From Candidatus Bipolaricaulota bacterium (GTDB lineage Bacteria; Bipolaricaulota; Bipolaricaulia; Bipolaricaulales; Bipolaricaulaceae): DNA of 8,070 nt. The notes beneath the pieces are model-generated. The model saw nothing but the letters and a program-made list of their open reading frames with translations, did no database searches and had not been told where the DNA came from. Made by a program: the position numbers and the translations under genes. Position 1 is the stretch's first letter, and each line of letters begins with the position of its first letter. Where the stretch lies: assembly GCA_021163465.1 (NCBI GenBank), contig JAGGWU010000060.1, forward strand, positions 1 through 8,070, given 5' to 3'. Positions 5,449 through 8,070 of this stretch are shown here, in pieces.

Positions 5449-6893
5449 GCCAACGGAGCCTTGTCCCCCTCGCAAATGAAACTCTTTCCCAGACCCTTGA
5501 GCTCCCGGAAGTTCAAGATCTCATCGGCAGGCTAGAAGCCAAGGGTTACACGCCGCTTACTGAAGCGATCTTCACCCAGGAGTTCCTCGGATCAGCGTTC
5601 ACCTTCATCCCTCTCGCCAAGGAGGAAAGATCCGGGAAGGAACGAAGCATCCCGCGGCTCCCGCCAAAAGCCGGCTCCAAAGGGGAATCCAATGGCTCCC
5701 GCGGTGACGACCTCGCGATCCTTTCTTCCGAGCCTGTTATCCCCCTCCCTCCATCCGCGATAGCCTACGTTGTCCACTGGAACGGGGGTGTTATGGGGGT
5801 ATTGCCGCGGGAGGGTGGCAGTTTCCAGGTGCTCTACCCAGATGGGGAACGCACCTACCGGGTGGTGAGCTCGCCGGGGAGTATCCTGGAGCAGCTGCGG
5901 GAGAACGAAAGGTTTCTCTCCTTTGAGCGCTGGCTCCTGGAAGAGCATCCCCTGAGGCGCAATGCTTCCTCCCCCCTTCGGCTCTTCGTCTCCCGAGCAT
6001 TTTTGGACGAAACCCTGGGAGTAGTCTACATCATTCTTACGCTTAGAGAAACCACTCCTAGAGGTCCTTACGACCACATTCGTACCGTCTCTGAGGACGA
6101 GGATCTCAAACCGTTACGGGAGTATCTGGTGTTGGCGAAGGCAATCGGGGAAATCAACGGCGAGGTCATCATAGATCCCGACTCCATTTGGCTTCTCCCG
6201 CGAGGTAGCGGTGAAGAGGAAGATCCTTGGTCGGCGGGAATTCCCCGACGTGAGGTCCATTTGGATGAAACCAAAATCGTAGATCTCACGGTTCCCCCGC
6301 AGCTCCACGTGATCCACGGGTTCGGGGATGCGCCCGGGGAGCTCGGTGACCTCCGCCCCTTTGGGTTCGTGGTAATGAGGGATCCCATGGCGGGCCGGTA
6401 TCGTCCGCTGCCGATGCCATCCTCTGGCGATCAAGGAGATCGCACCGTGACCCCTCCGAGGAAGCTCCCTGCAGGAAAGATCTATTTCGGCACAGAGCTC
6501 TACATCTGGGGGTTGGCGGACTGGGGCCCCGAGAACCTGGTGCTTAGGTTTGAGCCTGCGGCGGAACTGACCCTGGCGGCCTACAACGAGATAGCGGATT
6601 CCAATACTGCGGTATTGGCTTTGAAGCGAACGGACGGGCCTGTAGTTCTCCTGGCGGGCTTTGGTGAAACATCCTTGGAGGAGGCCGGACATCTCTATCG
6701 GCAGGCAAAGGGCTCCCTGAAGGACGTATACAAGGAGCCCACCAACCGGGAACTGTTGGAAGGGATGAGCCAAGGATTCGATATCGTTATGGACACTTGG
6801 GGTCTGGATCCCGATGCGGTGGTGCGGTGGCTGTTGCAGTTGGGCCATGCCCAGGAGGAAGGGAGGTTCGAGGAAGCCTACCGGGACTCTTGA
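5445..6893 (+). CDS. uncharacterised 482-residue protein, likely lipoprotein body
   Basis: I do not recognise the family. The frame can start at a TTG (5445) that overlaps the preceding TGA by two bases and has no ribosome site, so it is either translated by coupling or is the continuation of the lipoprotein N-terminus after a lost base. The protein opens with a helical LPEVQDLIGRLEAKGYTPL and a strand-rich FLGSAFTFIPLAKE. A low-complexity charged linker follows near residues 60-85, and the middle is rich in beta strands (SAIAYVVHWNGGVMGVL; FQVLYPDGERTYRVVSS). The C-terminus is helical (about 405-482, ending EEAYRDS). It contains no cysteine and no membrane segment, which suits an exported, lipid-anchored protein. 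Its frame is the protein-like one; the long opposite-strand frames are rich in Pro, Gly, Arg and Gln. Nothing in the neighbours reveals its role. Confidence 0.75.
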   Translation: MSQRSLVPLANETLSQTLELPEVQDLIGRLEAKGYTPLTEAIFTQEFLGSAFTFIPLAKEERSGKERSIPRLPPKAGSKGESNGSRGDDLAILSSEPVIPLPPSAIAYVVHWNGGVMGVLPREGGSFQVLYPDGERTYRVVSSPGSILEQLRENERFLSFERWLLEEHPLRRNASSPLRLFVSRAFLDETLGVVYIILTLRETTPRGPYDHIRTVSEDEDLKPLREYLVLAKAIGEINGEVIIDPDSIWLLPRGSGEEEDPWSAGIPRREVHLDETKIVDLTVPPQLHVIHGFGDAPGELGDLRPFGFVVMRDPMAGRYRPLPMPSSGDQGDRTVTPPRKLPAGKIYFGTELYIWGLADWGPENLVLRFEPAAELTLAAYNEIADSNTAVLALKRTDGPVVLLAGFGETSLEEAGHLYRQAKGSLKDVYKEPTNRELLEGMSQGFDIVMDTWGLDPDAVVRWLLQLGHAQEEGRFEEAYRDS

Positions 6894-7485
6894 GCCGGCG
6901 TGTCTACTCGCTGGACTGGGCTTGTCTTGCAAAGGAGGTTGGGCGAACTCGGTGGAGGACGGTCCGCCGTGAGCCCAGCCTGCGGGAGGCCTTTGGGGTC
7001 TGTTTGGAACTGGCCCAAGCCCACTATGGGGACCACCTACCGGCGCACCGTGGTCCCCTACCGGGACCTCTTCCCCGGCCGCCCCTGCCCCTAGTCCCTC
7101 CATCGGTTCGCCAAAAGGGTGGGTATTCGAGAGCTGAAGGATCTACAGGCACAGCTTAGAAAGAGGTTGTCGCCCTTTCTCCCCGAGGGCCAGAAGCCCG
7201 GGTGGCGGAAAGGAGTCGGGCCGTGCGGGGGCGCAGCCGCCTTTGCTGCCTGATGAGGTATTTTCCGGAGCGCTGGTTTCGACGGTGGGGAGGCGTGGGC
7301 TTGAGATCCCCGCTGGCTTGCGGTTTCCTTCAGGAGACCTCGCCCCTTATGGTCCAGAAGCGGGCCCTCTTGGAGGCGGTGGCCTACAACCTCCGGGTAT
7401 TCCTCACCCTCCCTTTGCCTTTACCTTGGATCTTCGGGGCTCTCTTCCTTCGGCCCCTCGATTGGTAAGACAAGCCCTGGCTTGG
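6894..7485 (+). other. region without an intact gene; protein-like scraps in shifting frames
   Basis: No continuous convincing gene is present on either strand. Three pieces look somewhat protein-like: EPSLREAFGVCLELAQAHYG (frame through about 6970-7030), HRFAKRVGIRELKDLQAQLR with its neighbours (7101-7253, in frame with an upstream MGTTYRRTVVPYRDLF that is cut by a TAG at 7092-7094), and KRALLEAVAYNLRVFL in an 88-codon GTG-started frame at 7202-7468. The frame changes and the internal stop suggest one or more decayed genes. The third piece faintly resembles the C-terminal helix of DDE transposases, but I cannot confirm this. No tRNA, rRNA, CRISPR or clear hairpin terminator was seen. Confidence 0.35.
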
Positions 7486-7514
7486 TTGACGGCGGCCCGT
7501 GGCCGCGGTATATT
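7486..7514 (+). promoter_or_regulatory. sigma-70-type promoter of the LacI-family gene
   Basis: TTGACG (7486-7491) and TATATT (7509-7514) are separated by 17 bases, a near-consensus housekeeping promoter. Transcription should start about 7520-7522, inside the first palindromic operator, giving a leader of about 63 bases. The spacer itself contains GCGGCC, CGT, GGCCGC (7492-7506), an inverted repeat that may be chance in GC-rich DNA or a further protein site. Confidence 0.75.
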
Positions 7515-7525
7515 AAACCGGTTAA
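7514..7525 (+). promoter_or_regulatory. operator O1 for the LacI-family repressor
   Basis: TAAACCGGTTAA has the perfect core AACCGGTT at 7516-7523 with a central CpG, the general form of LacI-family sites. It touches the -10 hexamer and covers the expected start point, where bound repressor would block initiation. It differs from O2 at one outer position. Confidence 0.7.
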
Positions 7526-7528
7526 GAA

Positions 7529-7560
7529 AACATTTGAAGAGGATTTTATTGCAAAATGTT
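7529..7560 (+). repeat. inverted repeat in the repressor leader
   Basis: AACATTTG (7529-7536) pairs with CAAAATGTT (7552-7560) apart from one bulged A, leaving a 15-base loop that contains AGAGGA. It could form a weak hairpin in the leader RNA or simply be AT-rich leader sequence. Stability is probably low. Confidence 0.3.
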
Positions 7561-7570
7561 CGCCAAAATT

Positions 7571-7582
7571 TTAACCGGTTAA
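7571..7582 (+). promoter_or_regulatory. operator O2 for the LacI-family repressor
   Basis: TTAACCGGTTAA is a perfect 12-base palindrome ending one base before the ATG at 7584. It shares the AACCGGTT core with O1; the two centres are 57 bases apart. It occupies exactly the stretch where a Shine-Dalgarno site would sit. Confidence 0.72.
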
Positions 7583-7583
7583 C

Positions 7584-8070
7584 ATGGCTACGATAGAGGA
7601 CATCGCGCGGGAGGCCGGTGTATCGAAGGCAACGGTATCGCTTGCCCTGAACGGCAAGCCCGGCGTCTCTCCGGAGACCCGGCGGAGGATCCTCGAGATC
7701 GCGCGGAGGCTGAACTACCGACCGAACGCCGCTGCCAAAGGGCTGGCGCTCCAGAGGACGGAAACCATCGGTGTGATCGTGCCCGACATCGGGAGCCCTT
7801 TCTACGCTGAGCTCATCCGGGGCGTGGAAGAGGAAGCGAGCCGGGCCGGTTATTACCTGATGCTCCTCACCACCGCCGGGAAGCCCTCCCGTGAGGAGAT
7901 GTACTTCAGGTTGCTTGGGGAGCAGAGGGTCGATGGGATCATCGTCCTCACCCCTCGTGGAGACGAAGCGCTCCTCCGTCGGATCCAAGCGAAGGGATTC
8001 CCTCTGGTGGTTGTGGACCGGGATATCCAGTCCGCGGACGATGTGGTCGAGGTGGTCGTGGACAACTTCC
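7584..8070 (+). CDS. LacI-family transcriptional regulator, 3' end beyond window
   Basis: A DNA-binding repressor or activator whose core usually senses a sugar or related metabolite. The first 162 residues are seen. The helix-turn-helix is canonical (MATIEDIAREAGVSKATVSL, then ALNG). The hinge NYRPNAAAKGLAL carries Leu54, equivalent to the PurR leucine that wedges into the central CpG of the operator. TIGVIVPDIGSPFYAELIRG opens the periplasmic-binding-protein-like core, and QRVDGIIVLTP follows. The recognition helix has Lys15-Ala16; the VSxATVS form is common among GalR/CcpA-like members that read AA-CG-TT sites, which agrees with the two palindromes upstream. The ATG at 7584 gives the family's exact N-terminus but has no ribosome site; the closest purine run (AAGAGGA) is about 40 bases upstream. 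The ligand cannot be predicted from this half of the protein. Confidence 0.95.
   Translation, partial: MATIEDIAREAGVSKATVSLALNGKPGVSPETRRRILEIARRLNYRPNAAAKGLALQRTETIGVIVPDIGSPFYAELIRGVEEEASRAGYYLMLLTTAGKPSREEMYFRLLGEQRVDGIIVLTPRGDEALLRRIQAKGFPLVVVDRDIQSADDVVEVVVDNF

Noticed and set aside
6114..7103. A 329-codon minus-strand gene
   Set aside because: Its composition (Pro, Arg, Gln, His rich, no domain pattern) is that of a shadow. The plus strand across most of it has a coherent protein with normal hydrophobic patterning.
7404..7988. A 194-codon minus-strand gene overlapping the repressor
   Set aside because: It is antisense to a canonical LacI-family N-terminus and its promoter, and its own sequence shows no domain pattern.
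1..8070. tRNA, rRNA or CRISPR array
   Set aside because: I saw no cloverleaf-like arm pattern, no rRNA-like stretch and no evenly spaced direct repeats on reading through; a covariance or repeat-finder run would be needed to exclude weak cases.

Overview
This window is GC-rich, densely coded bacterial chromosome. It carries an LptF/LptG-type permease fragment, which implies a diderm cell with LPS or a similar outer-membrane lipid, plus a lipoprotein signal peptide and bacterial TsaD, GalE and LacI-family proteins. Short spacers, high G+C and a transposase remnant of a type I associate from memory with thermophilic lineages suggest a thermophile-like organism. I cannot assign a phylum from the sequence alone.

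Layout from left to right. (1) 1-929, minus strand: 309 N-terminal residues of an LptF/LptG permease whose 3' end lies beyond the left edge. (2) About 1005-1393, plus strand: the front part of a DDE transposase, joined with a change of frame to a short unrelated-looking C-terminal tail, then a strong hairpin terminator. (3) 1436-2554, minus strand: an exported protein of the phytase-like esterase family. Its promoter lies back to back with that of tsaD. (4) 2643-5270, plus strand: a compact cluster of tsaD (tRNA t6A synthesis), a Uma2-family putative nuclease and galE (UDP-glucose 4-epimerase), with gaps of 21 and 3 bases. (5) 5359-6893, plus strand: a lipoprotein signal peptide with an LSGC lipobox that stops after 29 codons and overlaps, in the -1 frame, a cysteine-free 482-residue body of unknown family. 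Together they look like one lipoprotein split by a frame break, or a coupled pair. (6) 6894-7485: no convincing intact gene, only protein-like scraps in changing frames. (7) 7486-8070, plus strand: a well-formed promoter, two AACCGGTT palindromes and the first 162 residues of a LacI-family repressor, arranged as for autorepression.

The tsaD, Uma2 and galE genes probably share a transcript but are not an obvious pathway: the first is tRNA modification and the last sugar-nucleotide supply for envelope glycans. The LacI-type gene at the right edge probably starts a sugar-utilisation or regulatory locus outside the window. The items most worth a second look are the split lipoprotein of unknown family, the two-operator repressor promoter that leaves no room for a Shine-Dalgarno site, and possible leaderless starts for tsaD and the permease gene.
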